Assembly (NCBI RefSeq): GCF_006335015.1 | Contig: NZ_VDGT01000013.1 | Span: forward strand, 124,001-188,000 | Source of the DNA: Streptomyces sedi | Lineage (GTDB): Bacteria; Actinomycetota; Actinomycetes; Streptomycetales; Streptomycetaceae | Direction: 5' to 3' | Length of the DNA: 64,000 nucleotides | Shown here: positions 50,426 to 58,825 of the stretch, one piece after another | How the letters are laid out: each line of letters begins with the position of its first letter | Numbering within the stretch: the stretch's first letter is position 1 | The notes under the pieces: model-generated | The model's input: the letters and a program-made list of their open reading frames with translations, nothing else | Database searches by the model: none | Told to the model about the DNA's origin: nothing | Made by a program: the position numbers and the translations under genes

Positions 50426-51268
50426 ATGGCTTCTTCTTCCCGTGTCGCTCACTCATTCAACGAACAGGTAATCCAGGAGTTCCGCGCGCGCGGCGGCATC
50501 GTCTCGGGGCCCCTGGAGGGTGGGCGGTTGCTGCTTCTCACCACACGAGGGGCGCGTACCGGCTCCCCGCACACCACGCCGCTGGGCTATCTGCCCGACG
50601 GTGGGGAACGGGTGCTCGTCATCGCCTCGGCGGGCGGCTCGCCGCACCACCCCGACTGGTACCGCAACGTGCTGGAACATCCCGAGGTGACCGTCGAGAA
50701 CGGGCTGTTCACCTACGACGCGCACGCGACCGTGCTGCACGGCGAGGAACGCGACCGGCTCTTCGCCCGCGCGGTCGCCGACAACCCGGGCTGGGGCGAG
50801 TACGAGACCAGGTCGGGCCGAACGCTGCCGGTGGTGGCCCTCGCCGCGGCGGGGCCGCCGATGGCCGACACCCTCGGCGAGACCATCCGGCGGCTCCATG
50901 AGGGGTTCCGGCGCGAACTCGCCCTCATCAGGCGGGAGATCGCGGCCGGCGAGCCGACCGGGCTGGGCGCCCAGCTCCGGGTCAACTGCCTGACCCTCTG
51001 CCTCGGGCTGCACCATCACCACGCCGGCGAGGAGGGGATGCTCTTTCCCGCGGCCGAGGCGAGTCACCCCGAGCTGGCGCCCGTCGTGCGGAGGCTGATC
51101 GAGGAGCACCGGACCGTCGCCGAACTCACCGAACGGCTCAGGGTGGCGGTCTCGGAGCCGGGGACCGACCGGGAGCGGACGATCGCCACAGTGGTGGAGC
51201 TGACGGAGCGGTTGGAGGCCCATCTCGACTACGAGGACGAGGCCCTGGTCCCCTTCCTCGACGCCTGA
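50426..51268 (+). CDS. Ddn-like F420/quinone reductase fused to a hemerythrin domain
   Basis: 280 residues in two parts. Residues about 1-135 match the split-barrel Ddn family (deazaflavin-dependent nitroreductase/quinone reductase: LLLLTTRGARTGSPHTTPLG, then HPDWYRNVLEHPEVTVE). Residues about 146-278 form a four-helix hemerythrin-like domain with candidate di-iron ligands in RRLHEGF, LHHHHAGEEGMLFP, EEHRTV and HLDYEDEAL. The fusion suggests F420-linked redox chemistry governed by O2, NO or peroxide. ATG 50426 with AAAGGAA upstream. Confidence 0.87.
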   Translation: MASSSRVAHSFNEQVIQEFRARGGIVSGPLEGGRLLLLTTRGARTGSPHTTPLGYLPDGGERVLVIASAGGSPHHPDWYRNVLEHPEVTVENGLFTYDAHATVLHGEERDRLFARAVADNPGWGEYETRSGRTLPVVALAAAGPPMADTLGETIRRLHEGFRRELALIRREIAAGEPTGLGAQLRVNCLTLCLGLHHHHAGEEGMLFPAAEASHPELAPVVRRLIEEHRTVAELTERLRVAVSEPGTDRERTIATVVELTERLEAHLDYEDEALVPFLDA

Positions 51269-51328
51269 CCCTCCGGTGCGGTGAGCCGGGCGCCAGGATG
51301 CACCCGGCTCACCGTCCGTGATTCGTCG

Positions 51329-51359
51329 TTGACTTGGAGTGCACTCGCACTCCTACCGT
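51329..51359 (+). promoter_or_regulatory. MerR-type promoter with dyad in a 19-bp spacer
   Basis: -35 TTGACT (51329-51334), 19-bp spacer, -10 TACCGT (51354-51359). The spacer contains GGAGTG-cactcg-CACTCC. Both the spacing and the ggagtg...cactcc operator are typical of MerR-family activators that respond to toxic or redox-active compounds. Confidence 0.72.
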
Positions 51360-51366
51360 GACGGCC

Positions 51367-52317
51367 ATGACTGCGAACACGACACCACAGCAGAGGATCG
51401 ACTCGGGGTTCGGCGTCCGCACCACCGCCGCGGAGGTGCTGCGCGGGATCGACCTCACCGGCACCCTGGCGCTGGTCACCGGGGGCTACTCGGGGCTCGG
51501 GCTGGAGACCACCCGCGCGCTGGCCGGCGCGGGGGCGGACGTCCTGGTGGCCGGGCGGCGGCCGGACGAGGCGCGGCGGGTGCTCGAAGGACTCGACCGC
51601 GTCGAGGTCGCCGAGCTGGACCTCGCCGACCTGGGCAGCGTGGCGCGCTTCGCCGACGGCTTCCTGGCCTCGGACCGCGTGCTGCCCCTGGTCATCAACA
51701 ACGCGGGGATCATGGCCGCCCCGGAGACCCGCGTCGGGCCGGGCTGGGAGGCCCAGTTCGCCACCAACCACCTGGGGCACTTCGCCCTGGTCAACCGGCT
51801 CTGGCCGGCCATCGCCCGGGCCGGGGGCGCCCGCGTGGTCTCCGTCTCCTCGGTGGGCCACCAGCACTCGCCGATCCGTTGGCACGACCCGCACTTCGCC
51901 GAGGGCTACGACAAGTGGAAGGCGTACGGCCAGGCCAAGACGGCCAACGTGCTCTTCGCCGCGTGGCTGGACCGGCTGGGCCGGGGGTCGGGGGTGCGGG
52001 CGTTCTCGCTGCACCCCGGGGGCATCCTCACGCCGCTGCAACGGCACATGGAGCTGGCGGAGATGGTGGAGTACGGCTGGGTGGACACCCAGGGGAACGC
52101 GTTGAACCCGGACTTCAAGACGCCCGAGCAGGGCGCGGCCACCCAGGTGTGGGCGGCGACCTCGCCGGCGCTCGACGGGTTGGGCGGCGCCTACTGCGAG
52201 GACTGCGACATCGCGGACGCCGCGCTGGTGCGGGACTACGCGCTGGATCCGGAGCAGGCGGAGCGGCTGTGGGCGCTCTCGGCCGAGTTGACGGGGGTGA
52301 ACGCGTTCGCCGGCTGA
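51367..52317 (+). CDS. SDR family oxidoreductase (retinol dehydrogenase-like)
   Basis: 316 residues. Rossmann motif TGGYSGLG (about 38-45), NNAG at 117-120 region, catalytic Ser in VVSVSSVGH and YGQAK (YxxxK). Extended SDR of the light-dependent-protochlorophyllide/retinol reductase group; substrate unknown. ATG 51367 lies 7 nt after the -10 of a MerR-type promoter, so leaderless and inducible. The regulator is not adjacent. Confidence 0.9.
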   Translation: MTANTTPQQRIDSGFGVRTTAAEVLRGIDLTGTLALVTGGYSGLGLETTRALAGAGADVLVAGRRPDEARRVLEGLDRVEVAELDLADLGSVARFADGFLASDRVLPLVINNAGIMAAPETRVGPGWEAQFATNHLGHFALVNRLWPAIARAGGARVVSVSSVGHQHSPIRWHDPHFAEGYDKWKAYGQAKTANVLFAAWLDRLGRGSGVRAFSLHPGGILTPLQRHMELAEMVEYGWVDTQGNALNPDFKTPEQGAATQVWAATSPALDGLGGAYCEDCDIADAALVRDYALDPEQAERLWALSAELTGVNAFAG

Positions 52318-52330
52318 TCGGCGGCGCCGA

Positions 52331-52361
52331 GGCTTCGGGCCGGGGCCGCCGGCCCGAAGCC
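52331..52361. terminator. 13-bp perfect hairpin between convergent genes
   Basis: GGCTTCGGGCCGG (52331-52343) pairs exactly with 52349-52361 over 5 nt, between the SDR and the small secreted-protein gene. Confidence 0.8.
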
Positions 52362-52376
52362 GGGGCCGGGGCGGGG

Positions 52377-52751
52377 TCAGCCGGCGAGGACCGGGCCGAG
52401 CAGCGGCAGCCCGCCGAGCAGTTGGCGGGTGCTGGCGCCCTCGCTGAGCTGGCCGGTCAGCAGTTCGGTGGAGACCGGCTGGAAGTCGGCGACCTGGGTG
52501 CCCACGGTGTTGCTCAACGGGTCGGTGCCGGTCTCGGCCAGCGGGTAGAGCTGGAGGTCGAGGACCGGGTCGACGGCGCTCTGGAGGGAGCCGCCGGTGA
52601 CCTCGGTCGCGGTGCCGAGCGCGCCGGCGGGGTCGCGGGGGAGCACCTCGGCGGAGGCGGCGCCCGCGCCGACGGCGAGCACGGCGCCCGTCGCGGTGGC
52701 GGTGAGGGAGGCCAGGCGCAGCGTTCGGGCCGCGCGGGGAAACTGAGTCAT
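52377..52751 (-). CDS. Small secreted protein, unknown function
   Basis: 124 residues with a Sec signal peptide (RAARTLRLASLTATATGAVL, cleavage after AGAASA, about residue 34). The mature part of about 90 residues is Leu/Gly/Pro-rich without Cys (LQSAVDPVLDLQLYPLAETG). It resembles the many small secreted Streptomyces proteins of unassigned role. ATG 52751 is 6 nt after TACGGT (52758-52763), so leaderless. Confidence 0.8.
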   Translation of the reverse strand: MTQFPRAARTLRLASLTATATGAVLAVGAGAASAEVLPRDPAGALGTATEVTGGSLQSAVDPVLDLQLYPLAETGTDPLSNTVGTQVADFQPVSTELLTGQLSEGASTRQLLGGLPLLGPVLAG

Positions 52752-52847
52752 GCACGCACCGTAGTTGGCCGATGGCGGAAGTCTCATCCCGCTGCCCGGG
52801 GATGTCCCCCGAACGAGTAAGCCGGGGGCCGTGGGGACAATGGCGGG

Positions 52848-53549
52848 GTGACACGTGCCTCGCTGGAGAAGCAACCGAAGGACGTCGCCGCCATGTTCGA
52901 CGCGGTGGCGGCCCGTTACGACCTCACCAACGACGTCCTCGCGATGGGACAGAACCGCCGCTGGCGCGGCGCGGTGGTGCGGGCGGTCGATCCGCGCCCG
53001 GGGGAGTGCGTGCTGGACCTGGCGGCCGGCACCGGCACCTCGTCCGAGCCGTTCGCGGCGGCGGGCGCCTTCACCGTTCCGTGTGACTTCAGCCAGGGCA
53101 TGTTGACGACGGGGAAGCGCCGTCAGCCGTGGCTGCCGTTCACCGCGGGCGACGCGACCCGACTGCCGTTCGCCGACGCCTCGTTCGACGCGGTGACGAT
53201 CTCCTTCGGGCTGCGGAACGTCAGCGACCCGGACGCCGCGCTGCGCGAGCTGCTGCGGGTGACCAGGCCCGGTGGGCGGCTGGTGGTCTGCGAGTTCAGC
53301 CATCCGACGTGGGCGCCGTTCCGCACGGTCTACACGGAGTACCTGATGCGGGCGCTGCCCGCCGTCGCCTCCCGGGTCTCCAGCAGCCCGGACGCGTACG
53401 TCTATCTCGCGGAGTCGATCCGGGCCTGGCCCGACCAGCCCGCGCTGGCGGAACGGGTGCGGGCCGCCGGCTGGGAACGGCCGGCGTGGCGCGATCTGAC
53501 GGGCGGCGTGGTGGCGTTGCACCGGGGGTTCAAGCCGGGCGGCGAGTGA
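52848..53549 (+). CDS. menG: Demethylmenaquinone methyltransferase MenG
   Basis: 233 residues, UbiE/COQ5 family: MFDAVAARYDLTND, SAM motif VLDLAAGTGTSSEPFAA, and the family block FGLRNVSDPDAALREL. Last step of menaquinone synthesis, methylating DMK to MK. GTG 52848 is 6 nt after GACAAT (52836-52841), so leaderless. Followed by a geranylgeranyl reductase, matching the mycobacterial menG-menJ association. Confidence 0.94.
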   Translation: MTRASLEKQPKDVAAMFDAVAARYDLTNDVLAMGQNRRWRGAVVRAVDPRPGECVLDLAAGTGTSSEPFAAAGAFTVPCDFSQGMLTTGKRRQPWLPFTAGDATRLPFADASFDAVTISFGLRNVSDPDAALRELLRVTRPGGRLVVCEFSHPTWAPFRTVYTEYLMRALPAVASRVSSSPDAYVYLAESIRAWPDQPALAERVRAAGWERPAWRDLTGGVVALHRGFKPGGE

Positions 53550-53704
53550 GCCGGCGCGCGCCCCTCGCGGAGGGGGACGGCGGAGGGGGTATCGCGGAGA
53601 TGGCGTGCGAAGCCGGGAGAAAGCCCCCGGGTCGCCATCGACCGTGCCCGCTCGGCGAATAGACTCCGCACAGTCTGCCTCTACCGCCGATGGGAGAGCC
53701 GAAC

Positions 53705-55000
53705 GTGGCTGAGACCGCCGAGAAGACCCCCTCAGAACACACCGCCGACGTGATCGTGGTGGGGGCCGGGCCGGCTGGCTCGGCAACCGCGTTCCACCTC
53801 GCCCAGGCGGGACTCGACGTGCTGCTGCTGGAGAAGACCGCCTTCCCCCGGGAGAAGGTCTGCGGCGACGGGCTCACCCCGCGCGCCACCAAGCAGCTGA
53901 TCTCGATGGGCATCGACGTCTCCGAGGAGGCGGGCTGGCTGCGGAACAAGGGCCTGCGCATCATCAGCGGCGGGCAGCGCGTCCAGCTGGACTGGCCCGA
54001 GCTGGCCGCCTATCCGAACTACGGGCTCGTTCGCAGGCGCGACGACTTCGACGAGCAGCTGGCCAACGCGGCCGAGAAGGCCGGCGCCCGGCTCTACCAG
54101 CGCGCCAACGTCTCGGGCCCGATCCGCGACGAGCGCACCGGCCGGATCGTGGGCGTCGAGGCCAAGCTGGGCGCCGAGAAGCGCGAGGTCAGCTTCCGCG
54201 CGCCCGTGGTGGTGGCCGCCGACGGGAACTCCTCCCGCCTCTCGCTGGCGATGGACCGCCACCGGGACGACCGCCGCCCGATGGGCGTCGCCGTGCGGAC
54301 GTACTTCACCAGCCCCCGCCACGACGACGACTACCTGGAGTCCTGGCTGGAGCTGTGGGACCGGCGCGGCAGCAAGGACCGGCTGCTGCCCGGCTACGGC
54401 TGGGTCTTCGGCCTGGGCGACGGCACCTCCAACGTCGGCCTGGGCGTGCTCAACAGCTCGCCGGCCTTCCGCGACCTCGACTGGCGCGAGGTGCTGCGCG
54501 CCTGGTGCGCGGGGATGCCGGAGGACTGGCAGTTCACCCCCGAGCACATGACGGGCCCGATCAGAGGCGCCGCGCTGCCGATGGCGTTCAACCGCAAGCC
54601 GCACTACGGGCGCGGGCTGATGCTGGTGGGCGACGCCGGCGGGCTCGTGAACCCGTTCAACGGCGAGGGCATCGCCTACGCCATGGAGTCCGGCCACATC
54701 GCCGCCGAGGTGATCAGCCAGGCGCTGGCGCGCGCCACCCCGCACCAGCGGGAGTTGGCGCTGCTGGGCTACCCGAAGGTGCTGCGGGAGACCTACGGCG
54801 GCTACTACACGCTGGGCCGCGCCTTCGTGAAGATCATCGGCAACCCCAAGGTCATGAAGGTCGCCGCCGAGCGCGGGCTGAGCCATCCGATGCTGATGCG
54901 CTTCCTGCTGAAGCTGCTGGCGAACCTGACCGACCCGCAGGGCGGTGACGCGACCGACCGCGTCATCAACGGCCTGACCAAGCTCACGCCCCGCGCCTGA
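53705..55000 (+). CDS. Geranylgeranyl reductase family flavoprotein (MenJ-like)
   Basis: 431 residues. FAD-binding VIVVGAGPAGSATAFHLAQA, CGDGLTPRA, and GDAGGLVNPFNGEGIAYAME, typical of the geranylgeranyl reductase family. Next to menG it probably saturates a beta-isoprene unit of menaquinone, as MenJ does in mycobacteria. GTG 53705 is preferred over the ATG at 53690 because GGGAGAG lies 6 nt upstream of it and a TAGACT -10 (53660-53665) fits. Peripheral membrane association likely. Confidence 0.9.
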   Translation: MAETAEKTPSEHTADVIVVGAGPAGSATAFHLAQAGLDVLLLEKTAFPREKVCGDGLTPRATKQLISMGIDVSEEAGWLRNKGLRIISGGQRVQLDWPELAAYPNYGLVRRRDDFDEQLANAAEKAGARLYQRANVSGPIRDERTGRIVGVEAKLGAEKREVSFRAPVVVAADGNSSRLSLAMDRHRDDRRPMGVAVRTYFTSPRHDDDYLESWLELWDRRGSKDRLLPGYGWVFGLGDGTSNVGLGVLNSSPAFRDLDWREVLRAWCAGMPEDWQFTPEHMTGPIRGAALPMAFNRKPHYGRGLMLVGDAGGLVNPFNGEGIAYAMESGHIAAEVISQALARATPHQRELALLGYPKVLRETYGGYYTLGRAFVKIIGNPKVMKVAAERGLSHPMLMRFLLKLLANLTDPQGGDATDRVINGLTKLTPRA

Positions 55001-55016
55001 ACGCACGGCGGGGTCG

Positions 55017-55067
55017 CGCGCGACGGCCCGGCAGGACACCCGAGGGGTCCTGCCGGGCCGTCGCGCG
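55017..55067. terminator. 21-bp perfect hairpin between convergent genes
   Basis: 55017-55037 (CGCG then CGACGGCCCGGCAGGAC) pairs exactly with 55047-55067 over a 9-nt loop. The longest perfect terminator stem in the window, serving the reductase and the NlpC/P60 gene. Confidence 0.9.
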
Positions 55068-55084
55068 TTCCGCCGTGGCCTGCG

Positions 55085-55921
55085 TCAGAGGACGCGCACG
55101 GCGCCGGCGGGGGAGTCGTAGCCGAGGTCGCGCTCCACGACGCCCGTCGACGGGTTCTGCGCGCCGATGAACGTGCCGTTCCCGGTGTAGACGGCCACGT
55201 GGTAGGCGCTGCTCGCGCTGGAACCCCACCACAGGATGTCGCCGGGCTGGAGCGCGTCGAGGGAGACCTGGGTGCCGGCGGTCGCCTGGGCGCCCGAGAC
55301 GCGGGGCAGCGAGACGCCCGCCTGCCCGAACGCGGCCTGCATCAGGCCCGAGCAGTCCCAGCTGTCGGGGCCCGTGCCGCCCATGACGTAGCCGTCGCCT
55401 ATCTGGGCGCGCACGAAGTCGAGCACGGCCCCGGCGCCGCCGGAGGGCGCGGGCGCGGAGAGCGTGCTGACCTCGGCCTCGGCCGCCGGTTCGGCGGACG
55501 CGGCCTCCTCGGCCGCCGCCGCTGCCTCCTCGGCCTCGGCGCGTTCGGCTGCCTCGCGCGCCGCGGCCTCGGCCGCCGCGCGCTCCTCCGCCTCCTCGCG
55601 CTGCTCGGCGGCGGCGCGTTGGGCGGCGACGATGGCGCGCTCCTGCGCGGAGTCGACGGCGCGGCGCTGTGCGGTGTGGGTGGCCAGGTCCTCGGTCGCC
55701 TGGGCGGCGAGGGTGCTGCTGCCGGCCAGGGGTGAGCTGACGACGGGGAGTTCGCCGGTGGACTCGGCGGGTCGCTCGTTCGCGGAGGCGGGGGTGGCGG
55801 CGCCGGTCACCGCGACGGTGCCGACCACGCCGGTGAGGACGCCGCCGCGAATCAGGCGCAGGCCGCTGGTGCGGGAGGGCCGGGGCTTGCGGTGCCGACC
55901 TCGGTAACGGATTGGGGACAT
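55085..55921 (-). CDS. Secreted NlpC/P60 (C40) peptidoglycan peptidase
   Basis: 278 residues. Signal peptide (about 1-48, ending ATPASANE), an Ala/Glu coiled coil (about 70-145), and a C-terminal NlpC/P60 domain with the catalytic Cys in DSWDCSGLMQ, His in SAYHVAVYTG and a polar third residue downstream. It cleaves peptide stems of peptidoglycan, as RipA-type endopeptidases do. ATG 55921. The upstream 273 bp show no c-di-AMP riboswitch, though such switches often precede this gene type. Confidence 0.9.
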   Translation of the reverse strand: MSPIRYRGRHRKPRPSRTSGLRLIRGGVLTGVVGTVAVTGAATPASANERPAESTGELPVVSSPLAGSSTLAAQATEDLATHTAQRRAVDSAQERAIVAAQRAAAEQREEAEERAAAEAAAREAAERAEAEEAAAAAEEAASAEPAAEAEVSTLSAPAPSGGAGAVLDFVRAQIGDGYVMGGTGPDSWDCSGLMQAAFGQAGVSLPRVSGAQATAGTQVSLDALQPGDILWWGSSASSAYHVAVYTGNGTFIGAQNPSTGVVERDLGYDSPAGAVRVL

Positions 55922-56194
55922 GGCCCAACGGGTATCAGTAGGCGGCCTTTCCCCTCAATCACTGTTGTTTCGGCCACACTCGGCGTGTACGCGTCGAGTT
56001 GAGAGTGCATATGCCCGAAGTGTCGGTTCGCCGGGAAGTTGATCTTTCCGGCCAATTGGCAGCGCTGTCCTGCTGATTGTCGGTTTTTCGAAGAACCGTC
56101 ACCCGGCTAGCACGGCGGCGCACGGGGATCAATGTTGCCCACTCGTTACCGATTCGCGCTGTGGCGGACCTCACGCCCGTGGTACGCGACGGTG

Positions 56195-56980
56195 TCAGCT
56201 CCACCACTGGTCGTAGGCGAGTCGCGCGACCAACGCCGTGACGACGACCAGCAGTACGGCCCGGACGAAGCCGCTGCCCCTGCGCAGCGCCATGTGCGCG
56301 CCGGCCCAGGCGCCCGCCATGTTGAACAGGGCCATGGCCGGGGCGAGTTGCCACAGCACGGTGCCGTTCCCCGCGAAGACCGCCAGCGCGCCGAGGTTCG
56401 TTCCGACGTTCACGATCTTCGCGGTGGCCGTCGCGCGCAGCATCGACATGCCCAGCAGCCCCACCAGGGTGATCACCAGGAACGTGCCGGTGCCGGGGCC
56501 GATCAGTCCGTCGTAGAAGGCGATGACCACGCCGACCACCAGCAGCGCGAGGGCCCTTCGCGCACGCGTGGGCGCCGGTGCGGCCCCCTCGTCCCCGAGG
56601 CCGAAGCGCGGCCGGAAGACGACGAAGCCGGCGACGGTCAACAGCACGACCATGATCAGCGGTTGCAGCGCCTCCTTGCTGACCGCGGAGGCGAAGAGCG
56701 CGCCACCCGCCGCCGAGAGCAGCGCGAGCCCGGCGAGCCGCCAGGCCAACGGCCGGTCGAGCGGCGCCTTTCGGGCGTAGGTGACGGCTGCGATGGAGGT
56801 GCCGGTGACGGCGACGGCCTTGTTGGTGCCGAGGGCGTAGGTGGGGGAGCTGTCCGGTAGGCCGAGCAGCAGCGCGGGGAGCAGCAGCAGCCCACCGCCC
56901 CCGACGACCGCGTCCACCCAGCCGGCGAGCGCGGCGACCACGCACAGCACGACGGCGGTGGTGAGGGTTATGTCTGACAC
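56195..56980 (-). CDS. TSUP (TauE/SafE) family membrane transporter
   Basis: 261 residues, eight membrane helices, with the two TSUP repeats (AGWVDAVVGGGGLLLLPALL and the later FYDGLIGPGTGTFLVI). Family members export sulfite, sulfoacetate or sulfolactate, or take up organosulfur compounds; substrate unknown. GTG 56980, with TAGGGT (56989-56994) 8 nt upstream. Divergent from the nuo operon across a repeat array. Confidence 0.88.
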   Translation of the reverse strand: MSDITLTTAVVLCVVAALAGWVDAVVGGGGLLLLPALLLGLPDSSPTYALGTNKAVAVTGTSIAAVTYARKAPLDRPLAWRLAGLALLSAAGGALFASAVSKEALQPLIMVVLLTVAGFVVFRPRFGLGDEGAAPAPTRARRALALLVVGVVIAFYDGLIGPGTGTFLVITLVGLLGMSMLRATATAKIVNVGTNLGALAVFAGNGTVLWQLAPAMALFNMAGAWAGAHMALRRGSGFVRAVLLVVVTALVARLAYDQWWS

Positions 56981-57060
56981 GTGGGATCACCCTATGTCTG
57001 CGACGCGGGGGCCTTGCCGGCCGGGGCGGGGCGTCGTCCTCGCCCCGGCGTTGGGTTGCT

Positions 57061-57450
57061 CGCGCAGTTCCCCGCGCCCCTGCACTGCCGTGGGCGGCCT
57101 GCTTGGGGGCGCGGGGAACTGCGCGAATGCTGGGTGGCGGGGGTTGGTCGACTACTCACGTGCATGGCTGGGTGGGTTGTCGGCGTGAGCCCGGTGTGTG
57201 GTTGCTCGCGCAGTTCCCCGCGCCCCTGGGTGGGGCTGGCGTGGTGGGTCGGGTGCGGGTTCACCTGTGGCCGGTGACGGCCTGTTTGGGGGCGCGGGGA
57301 ACTGCGCGAATGCTGGGTGGCGGGGGTTGGTCGACTACTCACGTGCATGGCTGGGTGGGGTGTCGGCGTGAGCCCGGTGGGTGGTTGCTCGCGCAGTTCC
57401 CCGCGCCCCTTCAGGCCGGTGGGCGGCTTGGGGGCGCGGGGAACTGCGCG
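57061..57450. repeat. Triple REP-like hairpin array
   Basis: Complement copies at 57061-57080, 57207-57226 and 57390-57409 alternate with direct copies at 57106-57125, 57289-57308 and 57431-57450; all six 20-mers are exact. Each complement/direct pair forms a 20-bp stem (loops 25, 62 and 21). Linkers are themselves repeated, including a stretch of about 45 bp containing gtcgactactcacgtgcatg at two positions. Confidence 0.85.
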
Positions 57451-57785
57451 GTGCATTGGTGGCGGGGCGAGGGCGACTACGGTGCCGCACCGGCCAGGTG
57501 GGTTGTCGGCGTGAGCCCCGGCGACCAGCCGTTTAGCACCGCGGCATCCCCTTCGCGAATTTGCTTGGCCGCTACAGCAAGTGATAAGCGACCGGCCTCC
57601 GAACCGCCCTCCACGTCGTCAGATACCCCGAGTAGTCAGCGCATGGTCGCCATGCCGCGACGTTGAGTGAAAAGTCCGCCCGTGGGGCCCGTTGAGGGAA
57701 ATGGGCGGGTGGGAGAGATCACAAACTTCATGGGTGACCCCGTGTCGAAGGTCACAGGGGTCCGGGCATAGGATGCTCCACAGCC

Positions 57786-57803
57786 TTGTGAACTGACTCA
57801 CAT
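57786..57803 (+). promoter_or_regulatory. Rex-like operator (ROP) at the nuo promoter
   Basis: TTGTGAA-CTGA-CTCACAT. The left half is a perfect ROP half-site (TTGTGAA); the right half matches TTCACAA at 5 of 7 positions. It begins about 12 bp after the -10 TAGGAT (57769-57774), where a bound repressor would block transcription. In S. coelicolor Rex represses nuoA-N when NADH/NAD+ is low. Confidence 0.6.
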
Positions 57804-57857
57804 AGCGATGATCTTCGTGGTAGCGCAGTCGCCGACGACTGGAAGGAGCGAGGTGGC

Positions 57858-58217
57858 GTGAACGCCTATGTGCCGATCCTCGTACTTGGGGCCCTAGCAG
57901 CGGGATTCGCCGTCTTCTCCGTGGTCACCGCCGCGTTGGTCGGCCCCCGGCGGTACAACCGCGCCAAGTTGGCCGCGTACGAGTGCGGCATCGAGCCCAC
58001 CCCGCAGCCGGCCGGTGGCGGCCGTTTTCCCGTCAAGTACTACCTGACGGCGATGCTGTTCATCATCTTCGACATCGAGATCGTCTTCCTCTATCCGTGG
58101 GCCGTGCACTTCGACGCCCTGGGGATGTTCGGCCTCGTCCAGATGTTGGTCTTCGTCGGCCTGATCGGCGTCGCCTACGCCTACGACTGGCGACGGGGAG
58201 GACTGGAGTGGGACTGA
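57858..58217 (+). CDS. nuoA: NADH dehydrogenase I subunit NuoA
   Basis: 119 residues, three membrane helices (about 4-28, 62-84, 90-110) with the conserved YECGIEP loop and FDIEIVFLYPW. Membrane-arm subunit of complex I next to the quinone site. GTG 57858 with AAGGAG upstream and a 17-codon uORF overlapping its start (GTGA), suggesting coupled initiation. First gene of the nuo operon. Confidence 0.95.
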   Translation: MNAYVPILVLGALAAGFAVFSVVTAALVGPRRYNRAKLAAYECGIEPTPQPAGGGRFPVKYYLTAMLFIIFDIEIVFLYPWAVHFDALGMFGLVQMLVFVGLIGVAYAYDWRRGGLEWD

Positions 58218-58270
58218 GTACTCCCCGACGACGACCACGACGCGAGCGACGCGAGGAAGGGCACTGAGAC

Positions 58271-58825
58271 ATGGGCCTCGAAGAGAAGATCCCGAGCGGG
58301 TTCCTGCTCAGCACGGTGGAGCAGATGGCCGGCCTGGCCAGGAAGTCCTCCATCTTTCCCGCCACGTTCGGACTGGCCTGCTGCGCCATCGAGATGATGA
58401 CCACCGGCGCCGGCCGCTACGACCTGGCCCGTTTCGGCATGGAGGTCTTCCGCGGCTCGCCCCGCCAGGCCGATCTGATGATCGTCGCCGGCCGCGTCAG
58501 CCAGAAGATGGCGCCGGTGCTCCGCCAGGTCTACGACCAGATGGCCAACCCCAAGTGGGTCATCTCCATGGGCGTCTGCGCCTCGTCCGGCGGGATGTTC
58601 AACAACTACGCGATCGTCCAGGGCGTTGACCACGTCGTTCCCGTGGACATCTACCTGCCGGGCTGCCCGCCGCGCCCCGAGATGCTGATGGACGCGATCA
58701 TCAAGCTGCACGCGAAGATCCGCGAGGAGAAGATCGGCGTCAACCGCGAGGAGGCCGCGCGCGAGGCCGAGGAGGCCGCGCTCAACGCCCTGCCCACCAT
58801 CGAGATGAAGGGCCTGCTGCGGTGA
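58271..58825 (+). CDS. nuoB: NADH dehydrogenase I subunit NuoB
   Basis: 184 residues. Ligands of the terminal [4Fe-4S] cluster N2 are present: Cys37 and Cys38 (LACC), Cys103 (GVCASS), Cys132 (PGCPPRP). Peripheral-arm subunit that passes electrons to menaquinone. C-terminus is Glu/Ala-rich. Stop overlaps nuoC start (GTGA). Confidence 0.97.
   Translation: MGLEEKIPSGFLLSTVEQMAGLARKSSIFPATFGLACCAIEMMTTGAGRYDLARFGMEVFRGSPRQADLMIVAGRVSQKMAPVLRQVYDQMANPKWVISMGVCASSGGMFNNYAIVQGVDHVVPVDIYLPGCPPRPEMLMDAIIKLHAKIREEKIGVNREEAAREAEEAALNALPTIEMKGLLR

Larger units (their letters stand above)
56981..57857. other. 877-bp region upstream of the nuo operon
   Basis: Contents in order: the TSUP promoter, a three-hairpin REP-like array (57061-57450), about 200 bp of ordinary sequence without a gene, the nuo promoter (TCGAAG, 18 bp, TAGGAT at 57769-57774), a Rex-like operator (57786-57803) and a 17-codon uORF (57808-57861) that overlaps the nuoA start. 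Confidence 0.6.

Noticed and set aside
49977..50456. Minus-strand ORF of 159 codons, Arg-rich
   Set aside because: It overlaps the start of the Ddn-hemerythrin gene and a plus-strand promoter/terminator unit, lacks any domain, and has the composition expected from random high-GC sequence.
55922..56194. c-di-AMP (ydaO) riboswitch before the NlpC/P60 gene
   Set aside because: This gene type often has one, but I could not find the conserved ydaO sequence blocks or a matching multi-helix fold on the minus strand.
57061..57450. Regularly spaced repeats resembling a CRISPR array
   Set aside because: Units alternate in orientation, spacers are themselves repeated and of uneven length, and no cas genes are nearby. 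The family also occurs at six other intergenic places.
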